Shown one piece after another: positions 26,534 through 36,032 of a DNA stretch of 64,000 nucleotides; the stretch's first letter is position 1; every line of letters starts with the position of its first letter. The translations under genes were made by a program, and so were the position numbers. The stretch is from Croceivirga sp. (GTDB lineage Bacteria > Bacteroidota > Bacteroidia > Flavobacteriales > Flavobacteriaceae). The notes under the pieces are model-generated. The model saw only the letters and a program-made list of their open reading frames with translations. It had not been told where the DNA came from and made no database searches. The DNA lies in NCBI GenBank assembly GCA_028284935.1, contig JANQQQ010000012.1, positions 372,001-436,000 on the forward strand, read 5' to 3'.

Positions 26534-28897
26534 TTATTTCAGGATAAGCTCATGTTGGGCGTGCTCCATAATCTTTTCCTCAGAAATCCAATAAGGTATC
26601 CACTCACCGGTTTTCCATTGCTCCAATTGCGATTTGTAATAGGGATGGAATATTCGAGCTGCGCTTCCGCCGGAAACCACCCCCATGATCTTTTCACTAT
26701 CATTCATATCCGCTACCATACGAAATGAACTGAACCAACTGGTGTCATACTTATGTTCCCTATTTTTTACTGATCCAGCTCGATTCAAAGTTTGGTTGGA
26801 ACCTTGTTTAGGAAGCAGTTCCGCTCCCAACAGCTTACTGCCAAACCCACTTTGTTTTATGGGACTGTAGAAGTAAACGGTATTCAAGTTGCCCCATTTC
26901 CAATCCTTCTGATTTGAACCCAGTTTTTCGGTCAGAATTTCTTTGGTTCGTAGGCCGGAAGCTACCACCAAATCAGATAAGGTCTCCTTTTGGGGCGTCC
27001 CAATATTATCAATAAAATGGTGGCCCGTTAGCATTAGACTGTCGAGGCGTTGGTTCCAGTAGTAGACATTTTCCCAGTACATCTTCTCCAACTCGTCAGG
27101 CAGTTCATCATCGAGTATTAGAAAGAGTAATTCGTTGTAAAGCACATTGTAAACGGCGGCACCCACTTCTTTAATTTCATCTTCCCTGTTCCACTCCTCC
27201 AAAATGGTTGCAATATCCTTGGTCTCTTCATTCTTTTCCAAAAACGAAACAAAAATGGGCACGAGTTTTTCCGCCTGCATATTCTTTACGTCAAAAATGA
27301 GTTCCCATAGGTCGTCCGCCTCAAAGGTCTTGGTGGTATCAAATACTTCCTTCAGTCGCTCATAGCGATAGAACGGTGAAAAATGACCGGAATAATAGTA
27401 GGGGTAATCATCGGGGCGTGTATCATGGTTGGCGGTTCCCACCCAGCCCCTTTCCGGATTAACCATATGTGGCATTTCATTTTTGGAAATGAACCCATTC
27501 CAAGTAGTACCATATCCTACCGGTTTAGGCAGTTGACCGTTTTTATCGGAACGTATGGGTACCAATCCCGTGGCTTGATGGGCAATATTGCCCTCCACAT
27601 CCGCCATCACAAAATTGAAGAACATATTATCCATATTATACAAGGTCTCTCGCATTTCCAAAGCACTTTTTGATTCCAGTAATCGGTGAAACCCAACAGA
27701 ACTGCTTTTAGTTTCGGCCAAAGACCACCGAAAGCTCACAACATCATCTGTTTGAATATTGTAAATAGGAAAATCAGAAATGATAGGGCCCCTTTGCGTA
27801 GTACGAATGTTGAGTTCAACATCGGCACTGTCCTTGACCGTGATGATTTCCTTTCGCACTTGAAAGGGAACTTCGGTACTATCTTGGATATAGAATTCGC
27901 CATCCGTTTCTTCCAAAAAAAGGTCCTGGCTATCCCCATAGGCATTGGTTATGCCAAAAGCAACGTATTCATTACGACCTGAAATTAACCCTGGAATTCC
28001 GGGGGTGGCAATACCCACAGCTTTAAAATCAGGACATATCAATCCCACAGGATAAAATGTTCCTGGCAATACCCTGGCATCTATGTGGGGATCGTTTGCT
28101 AATATAGGTTTCCCTGATTTGGATTTTTGACCAGAAATCGCCCAATTGTTGGAACCTAATTTGGGATACGGAAGCAAGGGGCTTGGCATTTCTGAAAATG
28201 CTATCTTTTTCGCTGGCGTAGTCTCCAACCTTGGTAAGGAATCCAATGAAAAATCCAAAGGCTTGCTTCTGTCCAAATTCACAGCAAGCGGAAGAAGTTC
28301 AGTTGCTTCAGTCATTTGGGATGCCAGATTAAGACTTAAAATCTCGTCGTTCAAATTCTGGCTGTGAAATAACCCAACAAAATGGGTTACCGAGACAATG
28401 TCAATCGGCTTTAATGGCGTAGGTTCGATGCCCAACAATCCCAATTCCAATGGAAATTCATCTTTGCCCACCCTAAGATATTCGTTAAAGCCTTCGCAAT
28501 ACCAATGCAACACCTGTTTGGTTTCCTCATCCAGATATTGAAATTGGCGCTCGGCATTTCCGTAAACGTTCAAGACCCTCATGTCAATGTCCGATGATAG
28601 CATGGAAGTACCTAGAATTGCAGCTGCTTCACCCTTAATGATGGCCCGGTAAAATTCAATTGGAAACAAGCGGTCTTGGGCACTAATAAATCCTTGTCCA
28701 CGAAAGACATCCGCCTTGCTTTTCCCAATGACATAGGCAATACCATGTGCATCGCGCATAATTTTAATGGGATACTCATTGACCGTTATTTCAAAACTGC
28801 CATCCCGTTTAAAATTATTGCTGTTTCTTATCCATAAAAAACCAACCACAAAAAGGATGAGCAAAATAGCTAAGAATAGTAATAGGCGTCTTTTCAT
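26534..28897 (-). CDS. Penicillin acylase family protein (Ntn hydrolase)
   Basis: 787 residues with an N-terminal membrane/signal segment (residues 4-22). The auto-processing site is at G248-S249 (LGSNNWAISG): Ser249 would become the N-terminal nucleophile of the beta chain after self-cleavage. Family motifs follow: ANDPHIDARVLPGTFYPVGL, GIPGLISGRNEYVAFGITNA and a downstream AGSVKNREHKYDTSWFSSFR. Members hydrolyse amide bonds of acylated compounds (penicillins, acyl-homoserine lactones and others); the substrate here is unknown. It precedes the NlpC/P60 gene on the same strand. Confidence 0.9.
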   Translation of the reverse strand: MKRRLLLFLAILLILFVVGFLWIRNSNNFKRDGSFEITVNEYPIKIMRDAHGIAYVIGKSKADVFRGQGFISAQDRLFPIEFYRAIIKGEAAAILGTSMLSSDIDMRVLNVYGNAERQFQYLDEETKQVLHWYCEGFNEYLRVGKDEFPLELGLLGIEPTPLKPIDIVSVTHFVGLFHSQNLNDEILSLNLASQMTEATELLPLAVNLDRSKPLDFSLDSLPRLETTPAKKIAFSEMPSPLLPYPKLGSNNWAISGQKSKSGKPILANDPHIDARVLPGTFYPVGLICPDFKAVGIATPGIPGLISGRNEYVAFGITNAYGDSQDLFLEETDGEFYIQDSTEVPFQVRKEIITVKDSADVELNIRTTQRGPIISDFPIYNIQTDDVVSFRWSLAETKSSSVGFHRLLESKSALEMRETLYNMDNMFFNFVMADVEGNIAHQATGLVPIRSDKNGQLPKPVGYGTTWNGFISKNEMPHMVNPERGWVGTANHDTRPDDYPYYYSGHFSPFYRYERLKEVFDTTKTFEADDLWELIFDVKNMQAEKLVPIFVSFLEKNEETKDIATILEEWNREDEIKEVGAAVYNVLYNELLFLILDDELPDELEKMYWENVYYWNQRLDSLMLTGHHFIDNIGTPQKETLSDLVVASGLRTKEILTEKLGSNQKDWKWGNLNTVYFYSPIKQSGFGSKLLGAELLPKQGSNQTLNRAGSVKNREHKYDTSWFSSFRMVADMNDSEKIMGVVSGGSAARIFHPYYKSQLEQWKTGEWIPYWISEEKIMEHAQHELILK

Positions 28898-28936
28898 AAA
28901 TAATGTACCGTATCAGAAATTAGAAGCAATGTACAA

Positions 28937-31900
28937 TCACTTTTTACCTACTGAAATTTGAGGAATGTTTTTTGTCTTTTCGTTAATTCCCCCAATATCA
29001 GTGCTGATGATTTGGTTGAGGGTGCGATTGGCATCCGCAACTTCTCCCCTCAATTGCTGTAACCTTGATAACTGTGGTTGGGTAGGTGTAGCCCATGCGC
29101 CATTTACAGCGCGCATCAAGGATCGAATCTCTTCACGCAATCGAGGTCGTTGCCTGTAGGTCATGGAGGGTGGAGGCCTTTTCAAAATATCATCCTGCAA
29201 GGCCGAAATCTTTTTCATGGCCCCCTCAATAGCATCGGACAGAGCCTCATCAAGTGCTTGGTTTTGTTTCAGTTTTTTCTTCAACTCCTGTAATTGGGTC
29301 TTGTAGGTGTTGGTGGTATTGATCATTATGTTGGTCTGCGACAACAATTCCCGGAGATCCAATAGCAATTGTGTTTTGGAGGTATAAACCTCTTCGCTTA
29401 AGTTCATTCGAGGATCGCCGCGTACTTCAATTGATGTTTCTGACACGGTTCCATTGACCTTGAGACGTGCCGTATAGGCTCCAGGGGAAACGTAGGGATG
29501 CATTTGCCCTGAAAAGAAACCGCCTCCGGAGGCTCCTTCCATTTTCGTTGCAGCTTCATGGCCCAAATCCCAAACGATTCGATTTACTCCTGCCCTAGCT
29601 GTGGTATCTTTTAATGTTCTGATAACGCTTCCTTTGTTATCAAGAATTTCAACAACGGCGGTGCTATTTTCTCCTTCAGCTAAAAAGTAGTTGATATTGG
29701 CCCCATACTCCGGATTTTTGGCCCTGTAATGACGATCGCCCAAATTCTCAATCCGCCAGAACATGTGCCAGAGTGTAGCCTTTCGTACAGGAAATAGATG
29801 GGTGGATTTACCTTTGGTGTCCCCTATTTCCCGAAGCGGTCGAATATCATCCAATATCCAGGCGCCTCTGCCATGGGTACCTACGATTAGATCATGGTCC
29901 CTTTTCTGGATTCGAAGATCCCGAACTGAAACATTGGGAAGATTGTTATTGATTTTGGTCCAAGATTGCCCTTTATCCCAACTTGCAAAGATGCCATGTT
30001 CCATTCCTGCAAACAGCACATTTGGATTTATGGGATCCTGTCGTACTACTTTCACATAATCGTCCTGTGGTAGGCCATTACTTATTTTCGTCCATGTTTT
30101 GCCATAATCTCCTGTCATAAAGACATAAGGCCTAAAATCATCCATTCTGTGCTGATCTACGGTTACAAAAGCAGTTCCAGCATCGTGTTCCGAAGCATGT
30201 ATTTTTGCCACCCAAGCAAATTCTGGCAATCCCTTGATTCGGTCATTGAGTTTGGTCCATGTAGCTCCCCCATCCCTAGTTATTTGCACATTGCCATCGT
30301 CAGTTCCCACCCAAATGACCCCCTTTTCAACCGGAGACTCATCAATGTACAATATGGAACAATGAAATTCGGCAGCGGTATTGTCTTGGTAAATTTCGCC
30401 TCCCGAAGTACGTTGCTTTGATTTGTCATTGGTCGTTAGGTCAGGACTGATTTCTTCCCATGAGTTCCCTCTATCCGTGGATTTAAAAACTACATTTCCC
30501 CCAAAATAAACGGTATTTGGGTCGTGCGGGGAAATGACAATAGGAGAATCCCAATTGAATCGATATTTATGATTTTCTATGGCATCTCCTGCCGATCCAA
30601 TGATTTTAGGATAGGGATGAATGTTCCGAACATTGCCATAGCGGGAATCCACATGAAAGATGACACCTCCCTGTAAATTGGCATAAACCTCATGTTCACT
30701 GCCCGGTATAGGCACGGCATAGTAACCGTCACCGTAAGCAAGCCCCTTCCAATGCCGTTTCAATATACCGGCTGAATACAATGAATTACTCGGGCCCACC
30801 CATGTTCCGTTATCCTGTAACCCTCCGTAAACATTGTATGGGTCTTTGTTATCAATGAAAATTTGATAGAACTGCGATAATTCCACATTATTAATGATCT
30901 CCCAATTATCGCCACCGTCGTAGGATATTTGATAGCCACCGTCGCTACCATTTAAGATATAGTCCGAATTCGTGGGGTCTATCCAAAGGGCTTGGTGATC
31001 ACCATGTACCGTCGTGGCAATGCGCTCCCAATTGTTCCCACCATCCACAGATCGACTAAGCCTACCGGAAATGGAAAAGAGAATATCTGGATTGTTGGGG
31101 TCCACCCTGACATCACTATAGTAAAATGGACGAAAATTAATATTGGGGTCATCGTTGACCATAACCCAATGATCCCCGCGATCCTCAGACCGAAACGCCG
31201 TACCTCCCCCTTGAAACTCGGTCATCAAGTAAATAATATTGGGGTTGCTTTGCGCAATGTGTATTCCAGGTCTGGCCATTGGGGTCTCAGGTAAACCGTT
31301 CATTATTTTTTTCCAAGTTTCCCCTCCGTCCATAGTTCGATAGACTGCCGTTTCCTTACCTCCATCATCAAAACGCCAAGGCTTCCTTCGAAACGTCCAC
31401 ATACCCGCGTACATGATACGGGGGTTACTTCGGTCCATGGCAATATCAGAACAGCCAGTATCCTCATCAATGTACAGTATTTTCTTCCAATTTTTGCCTC
31501 CATCGGTGGTTTTGAAAACCCCTCTTTCAGGATTGGCTCCCCATTCCTTGCCCAATGCGCATACACAGGCAACATCAGGATTGTTGGGGTCAACCACAAT
31601 GCGTTTAATCCGTTCTGTTTTTTTTAGCCCAAGGTGCGTCCAGTTCTGACCGGCATCAACAGAACGATAAACGCCCCAACCATAGCCAACACTATTTCTG
31701 GGATCTCCTTCTCCCGTACCGACCCAGAGTACGTTGTGATCGGAAGGTGAAATGGTCAAGGCTCCAATGGAGTACGCACGTTGACCCTCAAATATTGGAG
31801 TGAAGTTGACTCCCCCGTTTGTAGTCTTAAAGATTCCGCCATCGGCGCCGGATACATAAAAAGTACTCGGATCTCCAGGAATCCCGTCAATATCAGTTAC

Positions 31901-32038
31901 CCTACCCCCCATATTGGCTGGACCAATAGCCCTCCACTTGTAAGATTTCAAGGCATCAGCATAGTTGTTGTTTTGGGAAAACCCAAGGTTCGCACAGAGG
32001 AATACCCATAGCAATAGGCGTAAATCAGTGTGTTTCAT
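28937..32038 (-). CDS. Secreted VPS10/sortilin-like BNR-repeat protein
   Basis: 1033 residues. Signal peptide ends near residue 21 (LLLWVFLCANLGFSQ). From about 35 to 690 there are many Asp-box (BNR) repeats of the form TTDGGKNW, SVDAGQNW, STDRGNSW, TRDGGATW, indicating a double beta-propeller. About 740-820 may be an immunoglobulin-like part (TAVVEILDNKGSVIRTLKDT), followed by a helical C-terminus. The family is usually labelled glycosyl hydrolase or VPS10 domain-containing; enzymatic activity is not shown by the motifs. It is divergent from a paralogue at 32186-35338. Confidence 0.85.
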   Translation of the reverse strand: MKHTDLRLLLWVFLCANLGFSQNNNYADALKSYKWRAIGPANMGGRVTDIDGIPGDPSTFYVSGADGGIFKTTNGGVNFTPIFEGQRAYSIGALTISPSDHNVLWVGTGEGDPRNSVGYGWGVYRSVDAGQNWTHLGLKKTERIKRIVVDPNNPDVACVCALGKEWGANPERGVFKTTDGGKNWKKILYIDEDTGCSDIAMDRSNPRIMYAGMWTFRRKPWRFDDGGKETAVYRTMDGGETWKKIMNGLPETPMARPGIHIAQSNPNIIYLMTEFQGGGTAFRSEDRGDHWVMVNDDPNINFRPFYYSDVRVDPNNPDILFSISGRLSRSVDGGNNWERIATTVHGDHQALWIDPTNSDYILNGSDGGYQISYDGGDNWEIINNVELSQFYQIFIDNKDPYNVYGGLQDNGTWVGPSNSLYSAGILKRHWKGLAYGDGYYAVPIPGSEHEVYANLQGGVIFHVDSRYGNVRNIHPYPKIIGSAGDAIENHKYRFNWDSPIVISPHDPNTVYFGGNVVFKSTDRGNSWEEISPDLTTNDKSKQRTSGGEIYQDNTAAEFHCSILYIDESPVEKGVIWVGTDDGNVQITRDGGATWTKLNDRIKGLPEFAWVAKIHASEHDAGTAFVTVDQHRMDDFRPYVFMTGDYGKTWTKISNGLPQDDYVKVVRQDPINPNVLFAGMEHGIFASWDKGQSWTKINNNLPNVSVRDLRIQKRDHDLIVGTHGRGAWILDDIRPLREIGDTKGKSTHLFPVRKATLWHMFWRIENLGDRHYRAKNPEYGANINYFLAEGENSTAVVEILDNKGSVIRTLKDTTARAGVNRIVWDLGHEAATKMEGASGGGFFSGQMHPYVSPGAYTARLKVNGTVSETSIEVRGDPRMNLSEEVYTSKTQLLLDLRELLSQTNIMINTTNTYKTQLQELKKKLKQNQALDEALSDAIEGAMKKISALQDDILKRPPPSMTYRQRPRLREEIRSLMRAVNGAWATPTQPQLSRLQQLRGEVADANRTLNQIISTDIGGINEKTKNIPQISVGKK

Positions 32039-32185
32039 AGTAGTGATGATTGGTTATTAGCTATCAAAGGATATGGTTTACAAATTAACCAAAATCCATC
32101 TAATAAAGAAGGGAATCAATACTAGTTTGGTTTTATGAAATTGATGATAAAAATAGTTACATTTAGTACCCTAACGATATCACTC

Positions 32186-35100
32186 ATGAAGTCACTTTTA
32201 TTACTCCCATTACTCCTATTTTTTATTCTACCCACTGGGGATGTGCATGCCCAACGAAAAAAGAACAAAAGTGTAAACACAGTAACCTATTCCCAGTCCT
32301 TGTACAATTCCATGCAATGGCGCTTAGTGGGTCCTTTTCGTGGGGGTCGCGCTGGTACGGCAACAGGTGTACTGAACAATCCCAACCTATACTACATGGG
32401 AACTGCTGGCGGGGGCGTATGGAAAACCACGGATGCAGGGAATACCTGGGGCTGCATTTCGGATGGTTACTTTGGGGGTTCCATTGGTGCGGTTGCCGTC
32501 TCTGAATCCGACCCTAATGTCATTTATGTCGGTGAAGGGGAACAAACGCTGCGGGGTAATGTTTCATCAGGAAATGGTATTTGGAAAAGCCTTGATGCTG
32601 GAGAAACATGGAAATTCATGGGACTTGAGGGTTCCGAGCATATTTCAAGAATTCGTATTCACCCTACCAATCCTGATTTGGTTTACGTTGCAGCCATTGG
32701 CAATCTGTGGAAGCCCAATGAAACCCGTGGGGTATATCGTTCCAAGGACGGAGGTAAGACTTGGGACAAGATTCTCTATGAAAGTGATAAAGCAGGGGCT
32801 GGAGATTTGATCCTCGATCCCAATAACCCCAGGATCATTTATGCCGCCACCTGGGAGATGAAGCGAAACGGCTATCGGATGGATAGTGGAGGTCCTGATA
32901 GCAAATTGTATAAAAGTACGGATGGAGGGGATACATGGACCGATATTTCCAAGTATAAAGGGCTTCCCGACGGGGTCTGGGGCATTGTAGGTATTGCCGT
33001 CTCCCCAGTGGATTCCAACCGAATTTGGACCATTATTGAAGCTGAAAATGGAGGAGTCTTTCGGTCGGATGATGCGGGAAAGACTTGGGAAAAGGTCAAT
33101 GCGGATCGCGCTTTGCTCCAACGGGCTTGGTACTACTGCCGAATTTATGCGGATACCCAGAACAAGGATAAAGTCTATGTGATGAACGTTAGTTATGGGG
33201 TATCCACTGATGGTGGGAAAACATTCAAACTAAAGAATGCCCCTCATGGCGACCATCACGATTTATGGATCGATCCCAACAACAACAATAGAATGGTTAT
33301 TGCGGATGACGGTGGAGCACAAGTTTCCAATGATGGGGGAGAAAATTGGACGACCTACCATAACCAACCTACGGCACAGTTTTATCGGGTAACCACGGAC
33401 AATGCCTTCCCCTATCGTATCTATGGAGCACAACAGGACAATAGTACTGTTAGAATCTATCATCGAACTTCAGGTTCAAGCATTACGGAGGGGGATTGGG
33501 AACCCTCAGCCGGTGGGGAAAGTGCCCATCTGGCTCCTGATCCAAAAAACAACGACATTGTATATGGCGGAACGTTTAAAGGCTATATGATGCGACAGGA
33601 CCATTCCGTGGACCAAACCCGTTCCGTTAATATCTGGCCGGACAACCCCGCAGGTTCAGGGGCCGAAGTCATGAAATACCGCTTCAACTGGAATTTCCCG
33701 GTCAAATTCAGTATTCATGATGACAACAAACTGTACGCCGGATCCAACTATTTACATGTTACGACCAACGAGGGGCAAACTTGGAAGACCATTTCCCCCG
33801 ATCTTACCCGTGGATTGCCCGAGACCATCAAATCCTCCGGGGGTCCCATTACACAAGACAACACAGGGGCAGAGTTCTACTCCAACCTTTTTGCCATTAA
33901 TGAATCCCCTTTGGAGGAAGGAGTGATTTGGGTAGGTAGTGATGACGGACTAATACATATCTCAAGGGATAATGGACAAAACTGGGACAACATCACGCCC
34001 CCGGAAAGCATGAGCCCTAAACTGAACATGATCAATTGCATTGACCCTAGTCCATTTCGGAAAGGGACGGCCTATGTTGCCGCCACTTCCTATAAGTTTG
34101 GGGATTACACCCCATACCTCTACAAAACCATCGATTACGGTAAAAGTTGGAAGGTGATTACCAAGGGTATTAAGGGCAATCATTACACTAGGGCCATTCG
34201 TTCTGATAAGGTGCGTGAAGGTTTACTATATGCAGGAACGGAATGGGGCATGTATGTATCCTTTGATGATGGCGCCAGTTGGTCACCCTTTCAATTGAAC
34301 TTGCCCATTACCTCAATTCGTGACCTGCATGTACGGGACAATGATTTGATTGCAGCGACGCATGGACGCAGTTTTTGGATGATTGATGATCTTACTCCCC
34401 TACACCAACTTTCACAAGAGGTAGCCAATGCCAATTTTTATTTATATAAACCGGACAAGGCCTACCGAATGCAACAAGGCGGTGGATGGGGTAGACCCAA
34501 CATGAAATTGGTTGGGGAAAATCATCCCAACGGAGCTATTATAAATTATTATGTAAGGAACCTCCAGGAAACGGATACCGTCTCCATTGAAATCCTGGAA
34601 ATGAATGGTACATTAATTCAAAAGTTCTCCAACGTCGCGAAGGTGGACAAATTGAATCCCAGTGCCGACAAACCTTTAAAAATAAAGTCTGGAGGGAACC
34701 GATTAATTTGGAATATGCGTTACCCAGGATTTAAGACCTTTAAAGGTATGGTGTTTTATTCCTCTCCAAATCGCGGTCCAAAAGCCGTTCCAGGGGATTA
34801 TATGATTCGGATGAACTACAATGGTCAGACTTCTGAACAAGTTCTGCGTATAGCTAAAGATCCCAGACTTCCCAATACCCAAAGTGATTACCAAAAACAG
34901 TTTGACTTTTTGATAGCCGTCCGAGATCAGGTAAGTAAGGCGAACAGCGCCATCACTGATATACGAACAATTAAAAAGGATTTGGACTATCTCAACGGGA
35001 AAAAGACCTTGAAAAAGGACATGAAGGATATGATATCGGAATTCGAATCCAAATTGAAAGTGATTGAAAATAATATTCATATGACCAAAAACCAGAGTTA

Positions 35101-35338
35101 TCAAGATCCCCTGAACTATGGTATTCGGATCAATAACCGCTTGGCCTTCTTGATGGCGGACTCCCAACGTGGGGATTATCCACCAACCGATCAGGCACAA
35201 GAATTCTTTGCTGAAGTTACCAAGGAGTTGGATGTTGAAATCAATGCCCTAAATCGTTTGATGGATAACTATGTTTCTAAAATCAATGGACGGGTAGCCG
35301 ATAATAATATGGAAATGATTTCTTTGGAACGTGAATAA
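32186..35338 (+). CDS. Secreted VPS10/sortilin-like BNR-repeat protein, paralogue of the preceding gene
   Basis: 1050 residues from the ATG at 32186, which gives a normal signal peptide (MKSLLLLPLLLFFILPTGDVHA). An upstream in-frame ATG at 32135 would add 17 residues and a second hydrophobic stretch. The product repeats the architecture of the divergent neighbour: WRLVGPFRGGRAG, Asp-box motifs TTDAGNTW, SLDAGETW, SKDGGKTW, STDGGDTW, HGRSFWMIDDL at the end of the propellers, then a beta domain (VSIEILEMNGTLIQKFS) and a helical tail. Probably periplasmic or cell-surface. The two look like an old duplication. Confidence 0.85.
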   Translation: MKSLLLLPLLLFFILPTGDVHAQRKKNKSVNTVTYSQSLYNSMQWRLVGPFRGGRAGTATGVLNNPNLYYMGTAGGGVWKTTDAGNTWGCISDGYFGGSIGAVAVSESDPNVIYVGEGEQTLRGNVSSGNGIWKSLDAGETWKFMGLEGSEHISRIRIHPTNPDLVYVAAIGNLWKPNETRGVYRSKDGGKTWDKILYESDKAGAGDLILDPNNPRIIYAATWEMKRNGYRMDSGGPDSKLYKSTDGGDTWTDISKYKGLPDGVWGIVGIAVSPVDSNRIWTIIEAENGGVFRSDDAGKTWEKVNADRALLQRAWYYCRIYADTQNKDKVYVMNVSYGVSTDGGKTFKLKNAPHGDHHDLWIDPNNNNRMVIADDGGAQVSNDGGENWTTYHNQPTAQFYRVTTDNAFPYRIYGAQQDNSTVRIYHRTSGSSITEGDWEPSAGGESAHLAPDPKNNDIVYGGTFKGYMMRQDHSVDQTRSVNIWPDNPAGSGAEVMKYRFNWNFPVKFSIHDDNKLYAGSNYLHVTTNEGQTWKTISPDLTRGLPETIKSSGGPITQDNTGAEFYSNLFAINESPLEEGVIWVGSDDGLIHISRDNGQNWDNITPPESMSPKLNMINCIDPSPFRKGTAYVAATSYKFGDYTPYLYKTIDYGKSWKVITKGIKGNHYTRAIRSDKVREGLLYAGTEWGMYVSFDDGASWSPFQLNLPITSIRDLHVRDNDLIAATHGRSFWMIDDLTPLHQLSQEVANANFYLYKPDKAYRMQQGGGWGRPNMKLVGENHPNGAIINYYVRNLQETDTVSIEILEMNGTLIQKFSNVAKVDKLNPSADKPLKIKSGGNRLIWNMRYPGFKTFKGMVFYSSPNRGPKAVPGDYMIRMNYNGQTSEQVLRIAKDPRLPNTQSDYQKQFDFLIAVRDQVSKANSAITDIRTIKKDLDYLNGKKTLKKDMKDMISEFESKLKVIENNIHMTKNQSYQDPLNYGIRINNRLAFLMADSQRGDYPPTDQAQEFFAEVTKELDVEINALNRLMDNYVSKINGRVADNNMEMISLERE

Positions 35339-35362
35339 CCCCATTGGTCTAGCCAGGAATTG

Positions 35363-35998
35363 ATGATGATAGGATATGATAACGTTTTTAGAAGAGTTAA
35401 AAAGCCTGATTCTTTCAAAATAAAACCAAGGGCAACGTTTGGCAATTCCCATAAAAAAAGTGGTTTGGCGCTACGAACCATCCTTTTGTTAGTACCACTT
35501 TGTGTGATATCCCAGAGTGTTTCGTTGAAGAAAATTGAATCAAAACGATTTAAACGTTTGTATCAACTGAACGATTCCGTCTATCGTTCGGAACAGCCGA
35601 GTAAAAAGGGGTTTGAGGAATTAAAAGAATTGGGAATCAAAACCGCTATTACATTCCGAAGAAATAAGGACGATAGTAAAAAGGCCAAGGGAACTGGGAT
35701 TGAGTTGATTCACATGCCCTTAAAAACCTCAGAACTTAACGGAAAGGACCTGATTGCCGCCCTTAAAGCCATCAATAATGCAGAAAAACCTGTTTTGGTT
35801 CATTGCTGGCACGGATCGGATCGAACGGGAGCCATCATGGCGACTTATCGCATAGTTATGGAAAATTGGTCAAAGGAAGAAGCCATAAAAGAGCTACGTC
35901 GACCAGAGTTGGGCTATCACGAAAATTGGTACCCTAATGTGGTTGATCTCCTTTCCAATCTTGATTCCTCAGTTCTAAGGAAAGAATTGGGCATTTAG
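35363..35998 (+). CDS. Cysteine-based phosphatase of the dual-specificity/tyrosine phosphatase fold
   Basis: About 211 residues; the start is uncertain (ATG at 35363 or 35366, TTG at 35360). A hydrophobic segment at about 40-52 (ALRTILLLVPLCVISQSVS) may be an internal signal or anchor after an unusually long basic N-terminus. The P-loop HCWHGSDRTGA carries the Cx5R catalytic motif. The preceding YRSEQPSKKGFEELKELGIKTAI matches the family of bacterial dual-specificity-like phosphatases found after BNR proteins. It removes phosphate from an unknown substrate, probably outside the cytoplasm. It starts 25 bases after the BNR gene and may be cotranscribed with it. Confidence 0.8.
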   Translation: MMIGYDNVFRRVKKPDSFKIKPRATFGNSHKKSGLALRTILLLVPLCVISQSVSLKKIESKRFKRLYQLNDSVYRSEQPSKKGFEELKELGIKTAITFRRNKDDSKKAKGTGIELIHMPLKTSELNGKDLIAALKAINNAEKPVLVHCWHGSDRTGAIMATYRIVMENWSKEEAIKELRRPELGYHENWYPNVVDLLSNLDSSVLRKELGI

Positions 35999-36032
35999 TT
36001 GAATTTAGCATTTTAAAAGATTAAAGTTGAAT

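Noticed and set aside
32135-32185. Upstream start codon for the second BNR gene
   Set aside because: It would add 17 residues and a second hydrophobic stretch in front of a complete signal peptide.
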